NCBI RefSeq assembly: GCF_900696085.1
Contig: NZ_CAADFC020000004.1
Coordinates: 62,001 to 126,000 of the forward strand
Direction: 5' to 3'
DNA from: Bradyrhizobium ivorense
GTDB lineage: Bacteria > Pseudomonadota > Alphaproteobacteria > Rhizobiales > Xanthobacteraceae
Length of the DNA stretch: 64,000 nt
The notes under the pieces are model-generated. The model was not told the DNA's origin and did not search any database. It saw only the letters and a program-made list of their open reading frames with translations. Below are positions 15,662 to 23,535 of the stretch, piece by piece (position 1 is the first letter of the stretch; each line of letters starts with the position of its first letter). Both the position numbers and the translations under genes were made by a program.

Positions 15662-18600
15662 ATGAGAGCCGCAGCTATCATGGATGACGTCGGCCAACCG
15701 CAAGCCGGAGATGGAGAGCGCCAGTCCAAGGCGCCGCTGATCATAGGGGTGGGCGCCTCCGCCGCCGCCCTTGACAGCATGGACCGGTTTTTCTCGCGGC
15801 TCAGGCTTAATCCTGACCAGGCCGTCGTGCTCGTGCTGCAATACCGCGATGCCGTGGAGGATGCGCGGCTGCACGACGTGCTGCGGCGCTCGGAAGGCGC
15901 CAGGCTGTTCGACATCAAGGATGGGCAGACCGCCGATGGCGGCGCGATCTATCTTTGTCCGTCCGACATGATCACAACGATCCATGACGGCCGATTTGTC
16001 GTTCGGCGTGCGGCGCAGGCGCCTGGCGAGCGCGCGACCATCGACAGCTTCCTGGTCTCGCTCGCCGAAGAGCGCGCCGAGCAATCGATCGGCGTCGTGC
16101 TGGCGGGCACGGGCGCCGACGGCACGCTTGGCGTCGCCACGCTGAAGGATCACGGCGGCCTTGCGATCGCCGAGCGGACTGAAAACGAGCAGGCCAATCC
16201 GCATAATGAAGGCAGCTCGGCGGCGGCAATCGCGGATTTCGTGCTGCCGCCCGAGGACATTCCCGAGCACATCGACGTCTACGCCCGCCATTTGCGCCGG
16301 CTCGAGGAAAAGCAGGGGTTCGACGAGGTGCTGGCGGCAGCGGCCACCTCGCTTGCGCGCATCGCGGATATCCTGCGCAACAAGACCGGAAACGATTTTC
16401 ACGGCTACAAGCAGAACACCTTCCTGCGCCGCGTCCAGCGCCGCATGCAGGTGGTGCAGATCGACGACATTTCCTCCTATGTCGACTTCCTGAGAAACGA
16501 CAAGGACGAGGCCCAGCATCTGTTCAACGATCTCCTGATCGGCGTGACGGAATTCTTCCGCGACAGAAAGGAGTTCGATGTTCTCGAAAGCCAGGTGATC
16601 CCGAAAATCTTCGAGGGCAAGGGCGCCGGGCACCAGGTCCGGGTCTGGGTGCTCGGATGCGCCACCGGCGAGGAGGCCTATTCGATCGGCATCCTGCTGC
16701 GCGAGCACATGGCAGGTCTCGACTCGGTGCCCCAGGTGCAGATTTTCGCCACCGACATCGACGGCCGCGCGCTCGCCGCCGCACGCGTCGGGCGCTACCG
16801 CACCAGCATTGAACAGGACATGTCGGCGGAGCGGCTGGCGCGCTGGTTCGTCCGCGAGGGCGATACCTACTGCGTGGTCAAGGAGCTGCGCGAGATGTGC
16901 ATCTTCTCGCAGCACAACGTCATCAAGGACGCGCCGTTCTCCAAGCTCGACCTGATTTCCTGCCGCAACCTGCTGATCTATCTCAATGCCGAGTTGCAGA
17001 ACCGCGTAATCCCGCTGTTCCACTTTGCGTTGTTGCCGGAGCGTTACCTGTTCCTCGGCAATTCCGAGAACGTCACGCGGCATCCAAAACTGTTTACGCC
17101 GGTCGACCGCCGTGCGCGCATCTTCAGGAAGCTCGAGACAGGAACGCGGCTACCGCCGGAATTTCCGATCACGACGGCGGCGGGACGGGCCGCGGTCGAT
17201 ATCCCGCCGATCCGGGCGGTGGGCCCCGATGTCGGCCTCGAGCGCCGCGCCCAGCGCATCGCCGAGCGCTACGCGCCGGCCTATGTGATCACCGATGACA
17301 GCTTCCACATCCTGCATTTCTCGGGCCGCACCGGCCGCTATATCGAGCCGACCGCAGGCACGGCGACGCTCGACCTGCTGCAACTGGTGCATCGCGACCT
17401 CAGGCTCGAATTGCGCACTGCGCTCGGCCTCGCGGTGGAAACCAATGAGGCGGCGCATGCCGAGCAGGTGCAGCTCGGTGTCAATGGCCATCGCGTTCTG
17501 GTCGACATCACGGTCGAACCGATCCAGGATGGCAGTGCCGGCCACCGTAATTTCGTCGTGCTGTTCAAGGACGGCCCGATCCGCCCGGTCGAGCACGCCG
17601 AGAACAATCCCAATGCGCTGGTCAGGACCGAGCACGTCGAACGGCTGGAGAGCGAACTACGCGCCATCCGCGAGCGGCTGCAGGCCACGATCGAGGAGCT
17701 CGAAAGCACCAATGAGGAGCTGAAATCCTCCAACGAGGAGTATCAGTCGCTCAATGAGGAGCTGCAATCGGCCAACGAGGAGCTGGAGACCTCGCGCGAG
17801 GAATTGCAGTCGGTCAACGAGGAGCTGACCACCGTCAATGGCGAGCTGGCGCACCGGGTGCAGGAACTGACCCGGGCTACCAGCGACCTGAAGAATTTCC
17901 TCGAAAGCACCCAGATCGCGACGGTGTTCCTCGACAACGATCTGAAGGTGATGAATTTCACCCCGGCGATCACCCAGCTGCTGCATCTGGTCGAGACCGA
18001 TGTCGGCCGTCCGATCGCCCACATCAAGGCGCGGATCCCGATCGAGGAGCTCTACGACGACGTGCGGCGGGTGCTGCGCACGCTGGCCAGCGCCGAGCGG
18101 GAGCTGACCGCGCCCGACAGTGGCACCCGCTACATCGTGCGCATCCTGCCGTACCGGAGCATCGACAATTTCATCGCCGGCGTTGTGATCACCTTCATCG
18201 ACGTCACCGCGATCACGCGGGCGGAGGAGCGGCAGCGGCTCTTGCTTGCGGAGTTGCAGCACCGGGTCCGCAACACGCTCGGCGTGGTCCGCTCGATCGC
18301 GCGGCGGTCGGCGCAAACCAGCTCCAGCGTTGAGGAATATGCCTCGCATCTCGACGGTCGCCTCAACGCATTTGCGCGAACGCAGTCGCTGGTGACGCGC
18401 GATCCGGAAGGTGGCGTCGATCTCGAATATCTCGTGGTCGAGGAGCTGCTGGCCTATAACGCCCATGAGGGCGAGCAGCTCAACGTCTCCGGCCCGCGGA
18501 TACGCTTGCAGCCGAAGGCCGCGGAGACGTTCGCGCTCGCGATCCATGAACTCGCCACCAACGCCCTGAAATACGGCGCGTTGAGCCAGACCACGGGACG

Positions 18601-18850
18601 CGTCGAGATTTCGTGGCGCATCGACAATGGAGCCAGTGCGCCGCAGCTGGTGTTTGAATGGCAGGAGCGGGGAGGTCCGCAGGTGACGGCGCCCAAGCGC
18701 AAGGGATTCGGCACCGAGCTGCTGGAGCGGACGCTGGCGTTCGAGTTCAAGGGCAAGACCGTGCTTTCCTTCAACGGGTCGGGATTGCAAGGCACGATCA
18801 CGATCCCGATGAACTCGCGCGTCATCCATACGCCGACCGTGGAGAGCTAG
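15662..18850 (+). CDS. CheB-CheR-PAS-HWE histidine kinase fusion
   Basis: About 1062 residues. Domains in order: CheB-like (~20-195; GVGASAAAL and GTGADGTLG present, but the catalytic His is replaced, LVLQYRD with Tyr near residue 61); CheR methyltransferase (~215-480; HGYKQNTFLRRVQRRM, SAM site LGCATGEEAYSIG, SCRNLLIYL); a PAS-like region; a long coiled coil of repeated NEEL/EELQS units (~675-740); a second PAS (~745-860); and an HWE/HisKA2 kinase (LQHRVRNTLGVVRSIARRS, HELATNALKYGALS, FEWQERGGP). The start is uncertain: ATG 15662 or 15680. It precedes a Crp-type regulator by 2 bases. Likely a cytoplasmic stress or light/redox sensor kinase rather than true chemotaxis. Confidence 0.9.
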   Translation: MRAAAIMDDVGQPQAGDGERQSKAPLIIGVGASAAALDSMDRFFSRLRLNPDQAVVLVLQYRDAVEDARLHDVLRRSEGARLFDIKDGQTADGGAIYLCPSDMITTIHDGRFVVRRAAQAPGERATIDSFLVSLAEERAEQSIGVVLAGTGADGTLGVATLKDHGGLAIAERTENEQANPHNEGSSAAAIADFVLPPEDIPEHIDVYARHLRRLEEKQGFDEVLAAAATSLARIADILRNKTGNDFHGYKQNTFLRRVQRRMQVVQIDDISSYVDFLRNDKDEAQHLFNDLLIGVTEFFRDRKEFDVLESQVIPKIFEGKGAGHQVRVWVLGCATGEEAYSIGILLREHMAGLDSVPQVQIFATDIDGRALAAARVGRYRTSIEQDMSAERLARWFVREGDTYCVVKELREMCIFSQHNVIKDAPFSKLDLISCRNLLIYLNAELQNRVIPLFHFALLPERYLFLGNSENVTRHPKLFTPVDRRARIFRKLETGTRLPPEFPITTAAGRAAVDIPPIRAVGPDVGLERRAQRIAERYAPAYVITDDSFHILHFSGRTGRYIEPTAGTATLDLLQLVHRDLRLELRTALGLAVETNEAAHAEQVQLGVNGHRVLVDITVEPIQDGSAGHRNFVVLFKDGPIRPVEHAENNPNALVRTEHVERLESELRAIRERLQATIEELESTNEELKSSNEEYQSLNEELQSANEELETSREELQSVNEELTTVNGELAHRVQELTRATSDLKNFLESTQIATVFLDNDLKVMNFTPAITQLLHLVETDVGRPIAHIKARIPIEELYDDVRRVLRTLASAERELTAPDSGTRYIVRILPYRSIDNFIAGVVITFIDVTAITRAEERQRLLLAELQHRVRNTLGVVRSIARRSAQTSSSVEEYASHLDGRLNAFARTQSLVTRDPEGGVDLEYLVVEELLAYNAHEGEQLNVSGPRIRLQPKAAETFALAIHELATNALKYGALSQTTGRVEISWRIDNGASAPQLVFEWQERGGPQVTAPKRKGFGTELLERTLAFEFKGKTVLSFNGSGLQGTITIPMNSRVIHTPTVES

Positions 18851-18852
18851 CG

Positions 18853-19599
18853 ATGCGCCCTCCGATCCCCGAGGGGAATCTGGCGCAACCGGTGATCCTG
18901 CGGCTCAATTCGTTGCGGTCGCTGTCGAAGCTGGGGATCGCATTTTTGCAGCAGGCGATTCTCGAAGGATTGCAACGTGCCGGCCCCGACGAGGACATAG
19001 CCAGTGAAGGCGATCCGGTCGAGAGCATCAGGATCATTCTCTCGGGCTGGCTCTGTCGCTACAAGACACTGGAGGACGGCCGCCGTCAGATCGTCAATTT
19101 CGTGCTGCCCGGCGATACCTGCGATGCCTGCGTCTATCTGCTGACGATGATGGATCACTCGATCGGCGCGCTGACGCCCGTCGTTTACGCAGACATCAAG
19201 CGCGCCGCGTTCGAGAAACTGTTGGCCAGCGACCGGTCGATCGCAGAGGCGTTCTGGTGCGAAACCATGGTGAGCAGCACGATCCAGCGCGAATGGACGG
19301 TCAATATCGGGCGGCGCGTGGCGCTGGAACGGGTCGCACATTTGTTGTGCGAGCTGCATGACCGGCTGTATCCGGTCGGAATGGTCGACGACGGGTCCTG
19401 CTCGTTTCCGGTCACGCAAATGGACTTGGCCGATGCAACCGGCCTGTCGGCCGTTCATGTCAATCGAACCTTGCAGGAGCTGCGCGGCTCCGGTCTCATC
19501 ACGTTGCGGGACCGGCTGCTGACGATCCACGATCTGAAAGCGCTGCAGGATACTGCGATGTTCACGCCGCATTATCTTCACACCAAGCGGCACGGCTGA
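18853..19599 (+). CDS. Crp/Fnr-family transcriptional regulator
   Basis: A 248-residue regulator: N-terminal cyclic-nucleotide-binding-like domain (residues ~20-130; IILSGWLCRYKTLEDGRRQI, VLPGDTCD) and C-terminal winged helix (~155-225; VTQMDLADATGLSAVHVNRT, LRGSGLITLRD). No Cys cluster for an Fe-S centre is seen at the N-terminus, so it is not an Fnr-type oxygen sensor. The ATG lies 2 bases after the kinase fusion stop, with GGAGAG upstream, so the pair is co-transcribed and probably functionally linked. A hairpin follows at 19651-19677. Confidence 0.9.
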   Translation: MRPPIPEGNLAQPVILRLNSLRSLSKLGIAFLQQAILEGLQRAGPDEDIASEGDPVESIRIILSGWLCRYKTLEDGRRQIVNFVLPGDTCDACVYLLTMMDHSIGALTPVVYADIKRAAFEKLLASDRSIAEAFWCETMVSSTIQREWTVNIGRRVALERVAHLLCELHDRLYPVGMVDDGSCSFPVTQMDLADATGLSAVHVNRTLQELRGSGLITLRDRLLTIHDLKALQDTAMFTPHYLHTKRHG

Positions 19600-19650
19600 G
19601 GCGCACCGCCGCGCCCGCCGAGGAACGCTCGCCGGCGGCTGACGTTCGTC

Positions 19651-19677
19651 GGGCATTTCGTGCCGGGCGAAATGCCC
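19651..19677 (+). terminator. Hairpin after the Crp-type gene
   Basis: Perfect 10-base arms GGGCATTTCG (19651-19660) and CGAAATGCCC (19668-19677) with a 7-base loop, 51 bases after the stop. No U-tract follows, so termination is possible but not certain. Confidence 0.5.
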
Positions 19678-19748
19678 CAGGCCTTAACACCGTTGCCGAG
19701 ATGCCGCAGCGCGGCTGATCCGGCGCTTGCGCATGGTCGTTCCGTTCG

Positions 19749-19766
19749 GTGACAACGCTTTGTCAC
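19749..19766. promoter_or_regulatory. Palindrome GTGACA-N6-TGTCAC
   Basis: A perfect 6+6 inverted repeat with a 6-base spacer in the interval between the Crp-type gene and the small membrane gene. The TGTCAC arms resemble half-sites bound by regulators of the Crp group, so it could be a target of the adjacent regulator; this is an inference from shape and position. Confidence 0.35.
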
Positions 19767-19881
19767 TTTGCGAAGGGAAGGCGCTGGTCAACTTTGCTGG
19801 CTTCGATTATCGAATTAGTGCCGGAACCGGCGTCGGGGCCATTTTCTTTGGTGCGCGCGAGTGAACGGGAGTATCGCCCGC

Positions 19882-20007
19882 CTAGCGCCAGATGAGGCTA
19901 TAGCCGGCGGTCGCCATTGGACGATCCGGGCTGTCCGGATCAGGCAGCGAGAGCAGTGCAAGAAGCCCCACCGTTACCAGAAAAAGCATCAGGCCGATAC
20001 GCAACAT
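19882..20007 (-). CDS. Small membrane peptide, copy 2
   Basis: A 41-residue peptide, MLRIGLMLFLVTVGLLALLS then LPDPDSPDRPMATAG and YSLIWR: one membrane helix and a short proline/aspartate-rich tail. ATG 20007 follows GGGGAGACC. Paralogous to 12244-12366, with conservation running through the helix and the PDPDSP-RP-ATAG-SLI tail. The upstream 30-bp block at 20122-20151 is shared too. Peptides of this size are usually missed in annotation; the duplication with conservative changes is the best evidence that it is coding. Function unknown. Confidence 0.65.
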   Translation of the reverse strand: MLRIGLMLFLVTVGLLALLSLPDPDSPDRPMATAGYSLIWR

Positions 20008-20121
20008 CGACGGTCTCCCCAAAGCGTCGCGGGTCCCGTATAGCGCAGAAGAATCATGGCTTGCAACGCTCGCGGGTCCGAACCTCCGGGTTCCGCGAAA
20101 AACGTGTCCTTTTCGCCATCA

Positions 20122-20151
20122 GGGACATTGATGGGGTCATCAATCGGGAAC
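20122..20151. repeat. Conserved 30-bp block, copy 2
   Basis: Second copy of the block at 12460-12489 (27 of 30 identical, differences all transitions), again upstream of a paralogous small membrane gene. Confidence 0.6.
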
Positions 20152-20232
20152 CGGAACGAAGCGAAGTCGATGGCGGTTATCACATGTCCGGTGCTGTCCA
20201 GTGGCGGCGCTGGACAATCAAAATGCAAACTT

Positions 20233-20271
20233 GGCCTCAGCCTTGCCCCCTTGCTGGGGCCGTTTCTTTTT
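20233..20271 (+). terminator. Rho-independent terminator
   Basis: GGCCTCAGC (20233-20241) pairs with GCTGGGGCC (20253-20261) with a single T-G wobble, followed by GTTTCTTTTT. The strongest of the three sister terminators in this region. Confidence 0.65.
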
Positions 20272-20483
20272 GGAAGAGCAATCGCCTGAAGACGGCCACA
20301 ACCTCCGCACCGGGTCGGTCCCGTTGCGGAGCTCTACTGCGAAATGCTGGTCAAGCGGGTCTTCTATCACCGCGCCGCGAGCGGCATCGATCACCGCGCC
20401 AAGCGCCATCTCATGTGCCGCCTCGGCGTCGGGCAGCCGCAGCGCGTGTAGGAACCAAGTGCACCGGGCGAATTTAAATTCAC

Positions 20484-20690
20484 ATGGTTCAGGTCGACGT
20501 CTTGGAAAAACCGATCGCGCGCATCAAGCAGACCTGCGAGCTGGCCGGCATCGCGGACACGTTCGATCGCGCGCTTCCCGAACTTGAGACCTTTCTCGAG
20601 GCGGAAGTCGCGCGCGGCGAGGTGCGCGAATCCCGGCTGACCTTCGACGGGCTCCGCTATCTCAGGCAGTTGCTGCGCGCGAAGCCGTGA
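20484..20690 (+). CDS. Small hypothetical protein
   Basis: A 68-residue acidic, helical protein (MVQVDVLEKPIARIKQTCEL, then AGIADTFDRALPELETFLEA) ending RQLLRAKP. No membrane segment or known motif. There is no clear Shine-Dalgarno; instead a perfect palindrome GAATTTAAATTC ends two bases before the ATG. The regular amphipathic pattern and normal codon use make it plausible, but I do not recognise it. Confidence 0.5.
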   Translation: MVQVDVLEKPIARIKQTCELAGIADTFDRALPELETFLEAEVARGEVRESRLTFDGLRYLRQLLRAKP

Positions 20691-20775
20691 TGCGCACGAG
20701 GCCGGTCGATTGCTCGGCGTGATCGGCGAGACCTGGAGAGATCTTGGAGATCCTGGAACGATCCTGGAGGGACCG

Positions 20776-20931
20776 ATGGATATGGGCCTTGAAATCATCT
20801 ACGGCGTCGGCGCGTTCGTGCTCCTGACTGCCTTGATCTTCGCGGTGCTTCAGTATCATTTCCGCAGCCGCCGAGCGGCGCAAACCGGCGACGATGTCAC
20901 CCGCGAAAGATACGAGCGGAACGAGACATGA
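20776..20931 (+). CDS. Small single-pass membrane protein
   Basis: A 51-residue protein: MDMGLEIIYGVGAFVLLTAL and IFAVLQYHFRSRRAAQ form one membrane helix with a positively charged flank (so the C-terminus is probably cytoplasmic), then a short charged tail. The ATG at 20776 follows GGAGGGA at 20767-20773, a strong ribosome site. Longer upstream frame rejected because the ribosome site fits this ATG. Similar little membrane proteins cluster in this region. Function unknown. Confidence 0.6.
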   Translation: MDMGLEIIYGVGAFVLLTALIFAVLQYHFRSRRAAQTGDDVTRERYERNET

Positions 20932-20961
20932 CGCAGCGACCTCTTGTCTAAGGAGAAAGTG

Positions 20962-21174
20962 ATGGGACTGGCTCAATATGCGGTGGTTGCCGCCGGCGAG
21001 GAATGGGGCGTCTTGCACGATGGCAATCTCAACACCGGGTACGCCACCAAGGAAGCCGCGTTCGAGTCGGCCGCCGCCGCCGCGGCGCTCGCGATCAGGA
21101 TGGGCCACGAGGTCCATGTCAGCGTGCCCGGGCGCGCGGAGGGCGAGGCGGCCCTGACCAAGCAAGCGAGCTAG
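20962..21174 (+). CDS. Small conserved hypothetical protein
   Basis: A 70-residue soluble protein: MGLAQYAVVAAGEEWGVLHD, then GYATKEAAFESAAAAAALAI and a C-terminal strand HEVHVSVPG. AAGGAGAAAG lies just upstream of ATG 20962. The pattern (Y.VV..GEEWGV.HDG......Y..KEAAFE.A...A..AI..GH.V.VSVPG) is one I associate with a small family of unknown function in this bacterial group. Sits 30 bases after the small membrane protein and may share its transcript. Confidence 0.7.
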   Translation: MGLAQYAVVAAGEEWGVLHDGNLNTGYATKEAAFESAAAAAALAIRMGHEVHVSVPGRAEGEAALTKQAS

Positions 21175-21210
21175 CGCCGGTCGCGGAGCCCGCTCTCGTC
21201 GGATTCGGCT

Positions 21211-21309
21211 CTAGTCGGAGCTGACATAGTGGGCCCGCCAGATCAGGGCCGCGACGATCAGCGCCACAATCCCGCCGGCAACCAAGATCCACGGCACATA
21301 GTCCGCCAT
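21211..21309 (-). CDS. Possible 32-residue membrane peptide
   Basis: Starting at ATG 21309: MADYVPWILVAGGIVALIVA and then ALIWRAHYVSSD, a single hydrophobic helix with a short tail. The longer open frame to 21459 is less likely because its extra N-terminus is unstructured and proline-rich. Ribosome site weak. Called because of the clean hydrophobic segment and the cluster of similar peptides nearby; no family known. Confidence 0.4.
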   Translation of the reverse strand: MADYVPWILVAGGIVALIVAALIWRAHYVSSD

Positions 21310-21481
21310 TGGCGTATCCCAGGGTGCGTCCTTCGCCTCCACGTCGGCGATGTCGCCGAGCTTTCGCAGGTCGGCGACGTCACAACATCCGCGCTGCGGC
21401 CTGGTTCCTATGGGACACGTCGCTATGGACTTCGGCGCAGACCCGGCCGGCGCGAGCATCCGGCTGCGCCGCCGCTACGTC

Positions 21482-23182
21482 TCAGTGGTCGTAGTGCAGG
21501 ATCATTTCGACGAACCCGTCATCGCCGCTTGCGCTGATACTGTCGGCGCTTTGACGGAGCAGGTAGCCGGCAAGCAACGTCTCGCCGTGCTCGCTCTCCA
21601 GGATTTCCTTTGGCGTCGGCCTGCGATCCGGAATGGTCAGCGGCACGCCGACATAGCGGATTCGGATGTCGAGGTTGAATTCATCAAAACTCGCCTCGAC
21701 CTCGACGCCGCCGGGCGGATCACCGACCACCTCGAGGAGCTGGACCACGCCGAAGATGGCCCGCTGCATGATGTCCCGCCGCGCGGCCCAGCGCGCGCCT
21801 TGCTCGGTCAGAAACCGTTCCACGGCGTCGCGATTGATGCCGCCGGGCGCGAGCTTGAGGGACACCTGCTGACGCACGCCAATGCGCATCAACAGGTTCA
21901 GCACTACGGCGCAGACGGTGCCGAGCACGAGCGAATTGCCGAAGATCGGCTGCAGAACGATCGGCATTTCCATCAGCGCCTCGTGATAGAGGTCGGCCAC
22001 GATCGCCATCGCAAAGGAGAAGCCGATGACCAGGGTCTTGCGGGCGTCGAGCATGCGCGCGGTGATCATCTGCAACCCGCTGGTGAACACGAAGGCGGCC
22101 GTGAAGAACAGCGCGGCGCCCATCACCGGCAGCGGCATCGCCGCCAGCGCCACCGCCACCGGCGGAACGAAGGCGAGAACGCAGAAGCCCAGTCCGATCG
22201 CATAGCCGACGCTGCGGCTGGTCACGCCGGTCGCGCCGGACAATCCGATCGACGAGCTGTAGGTGTTGATGCCGGAACTGCCGACCAGCCCGCAAAACAT
22301 CACGGCGACGCCGTTGGCCATTACGCCGCCCGCCAGCGAAGCGAAGTTGGGACGGACCCAGTCGGCATCGTTGATGCGCTGCGCATTCGACACATCGCCC
22401 ATCGCGCGGAGCGTGGCGGCCAGCGCCGCAACCGCGAACGGGGCGATCAGCACCGGATCGAACGACAAGCCCATGTGCTGAAGCTGCGGCACGCGTACGA
22501 TGCTCAAGCCGCCTTCCGGGATGATCGCGGCCGGATCAAACATCCCGCGAGCAGCGCTGACCGCATAGCCGACCGTCATTCCGATCAACACGCAGAACAT
22601 CTTGCCATAGCCCTTTGACCAGACGTTCAGCACCGTCATGGTGACGAGCGAGACGCCGGCCACGATCACATACTCCGGGTTGATCTTCTGCTGCTGCGCA
22701 TCGATGCCGAGGCCATAGCGCACGCCGAGCCCCGCCAGCGTGAGACCGACCACGGCAATCACCAGACCGGCGATTTCGGACGGCAGCAGCGCGCGCAACC
22801 GGCGCAGCAGCGGGGCGATGGCGACCTGCACGAGCCCGCCGACCACCGTCATGCCGAACACCAGCGGGAGGCCGCCCTGCTGCAACGCGAACAGGGAAGG
22901 GCCGAGAAAGATCGCGGTGTAGGCGGCGCCGCAGAGATAACCGGAGCCGATCAAGCGCAATCGAAGGCAAAAGCAGATATTGGCAACGCCGAGCCCGAGC
23001 ATCGACAGCGAAACGAGGTCGAGAAACTGCGTCCTGGAGAGATTGGCCTCGCGCGCGACGATGATCGGAAAGATCAGCGTGATCGCCATCAGCGCGATGT
23101 GCTGCAGTGCCGAGACCGCCAGGATCGCCAATGGCGGCTGATCGTCGACGGCGTAGATCAAACCGGGCGGCCGGGTGGTCAC
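21482..23182 (-). CDS. NCS2-type nucleobase permease with extra C-terminal domain
   Basis: A 566-residue protein. Residues ~20-430 form a uracil/xanthine permease-like (NCS2) membrane domain with many hydrophobic helices; ALQHIALMAI near the start, GMTVVGGLVQVAI, FCGLVGSSGINTYSSSIGLS and the following GVTSRSVGYAIGL are typical. Residues ~435-566 are soluble (RDAVERFLTEQGARWAARRD, VEVEASFDEFNLDIRIRY), an addition not found in ordinary NCS2 transporters; it vaguely recalls a degenerate GHKL/RsbW ATPase. Its start overlaps the STAS gene end by 4 bases (ATGA). It is the last gene of the H-NOX/partner-switch unit, suggesting transport controlled by the switch. Substrate unknown. Confidence 0.88.
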   Translation of the reverse strand: MTTRPPGLIYAVDDQPPLAILAVSALQHIALMAITLIFPIIVAREANLSRTQFLDLVSLSMLGLGVANICFCLRLRLIGSGYLCGAAYTAIFLGPSLFALQQGGLPLVFGMTVVGGLVQVAIAPLLRRLRALLPSEIAGLVIAVVGLTLAGLGVRYGLGIDAQQQKINPEYVIVAGVSLVTMTVLNVWSKGYGKMFCVLIGMTVGYAVSAARGMFDPAAIIPEGGLSIVRVPQLQHMGLSFDPVLIAPFAVAALAATLRAMGDVSNAQRINDADWVRPNFASLAGGVMANGVAVMFCGLVGSSGINTYSSSIGLSGATGVTSRSVGYAIGLGFCVLAFVPPVAVALAAMPLPVMGAALFFTAAFVFTSGLQMITARMLDARKTLVIGFSFAMAIVADLYHEALMEMPIVLQPIFGNSLVLGTVCAVVLNLLMRIGVRQQVSLKLAPGGINRDAVERFLTEQGARWAARRDIMQRAIFGVVQLLEVVGDPPGGVEVEASFDEFNLDIRIRYVGVPLTIPDRRPTPKEILESEHGETLLAGYLLRQSADSISASGDDGFVEMILHYDH

Positions 23183-23535
23183 GCGTGCGGCCCGGCCAGC
23201 TGCTTCAGCGCTTCATCGCGCGAGTTGTGAATTGCGAAGACGTCGAGCAGTCCGCCCATTTCGAACAGCTCGCGGACGTGGCCGGCGAGGTTGCACAGCG
23301 CAAGCTTCGCCGCGCGGCGTTCGGCTTCATTGGTTGCGACCAGCAGCGCGCGGAATGCGGCGCTGGTGAGGTACAGCACCGCGCCTAGGTCGACCAGGAT
23401 CGACTTTTCGCCTGAGGAGATCAGGCGCGTGAGCTCGGCCATCACGTCGCTGGCACTGGTGCTGTCAATTCGACCCGTCAACGTCACGATACAGACATTG
23501 CCGGCGCGGGTCTGGCCAATACTGAGAGCATTCAT
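23179..23535 (-). CDS. STAS-domain anti-sigma factor antagonist
   Basis: A 118-residue STAS protein of the SpoIIAA/RsbV type. Strand-helix pattern VCIVTLTGRIDSTSASDVMA, then ILVDLGAVLYLTSAAFRALL, where Ser58 (after Thr57) sits at the position phosphorylated in this family; the C-terminal part LALCNLAGHVRELFEMGGL is typical. In partner switching the unphosphorylated protein binds the anti-sigma kinase and frees its client. Start and end overlap both neighbours by 4 bases, between the RsbW-like kinase and the permease, implying one translational unit. Confidence 0.92.
   Translation of the reverse strand: MNALSIGQTRAGNVCIVTLTGRIDSTSASDVMAELTRLISSGEKSILVDLGAVLYLTSAAFRALLVATNEAERRAAKLALCNLAGHVRELFEMGGLLDVFAIHNSRDEALKQLAGPHA

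Larger units (their letters stand above)
20008..20483. other. Intergenic: duplicated block and terminator
   Basis: Holds the upstream region of the 41-residue peptide (30-bp block at 20122-20151), a terminator for a rightward transcript at 20233-20271, and a 12-base perfect palindrome GAATTTAAATTC (20470-20481) directly ahead of the next gene. No conserved protein is seen; the rightward terminator hints at a short RNA or micro-ORF between 20120 and 20270. Confidence 0.4.

Noticed and set aside
15626..17083. 485-codon minus-strand frame within the CheB-CheR kinase gene
   Set aside because: Antisense shadow; the plus strand carries CheB, CheR and kinase motifs continuously.
17690..17870. Tandem DNA repeat suggestive of a satellite
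   Set aside because: The periodicity is explained by the coiled-coil NEEL/EELQS units of the kinase fusion and is protein-level.
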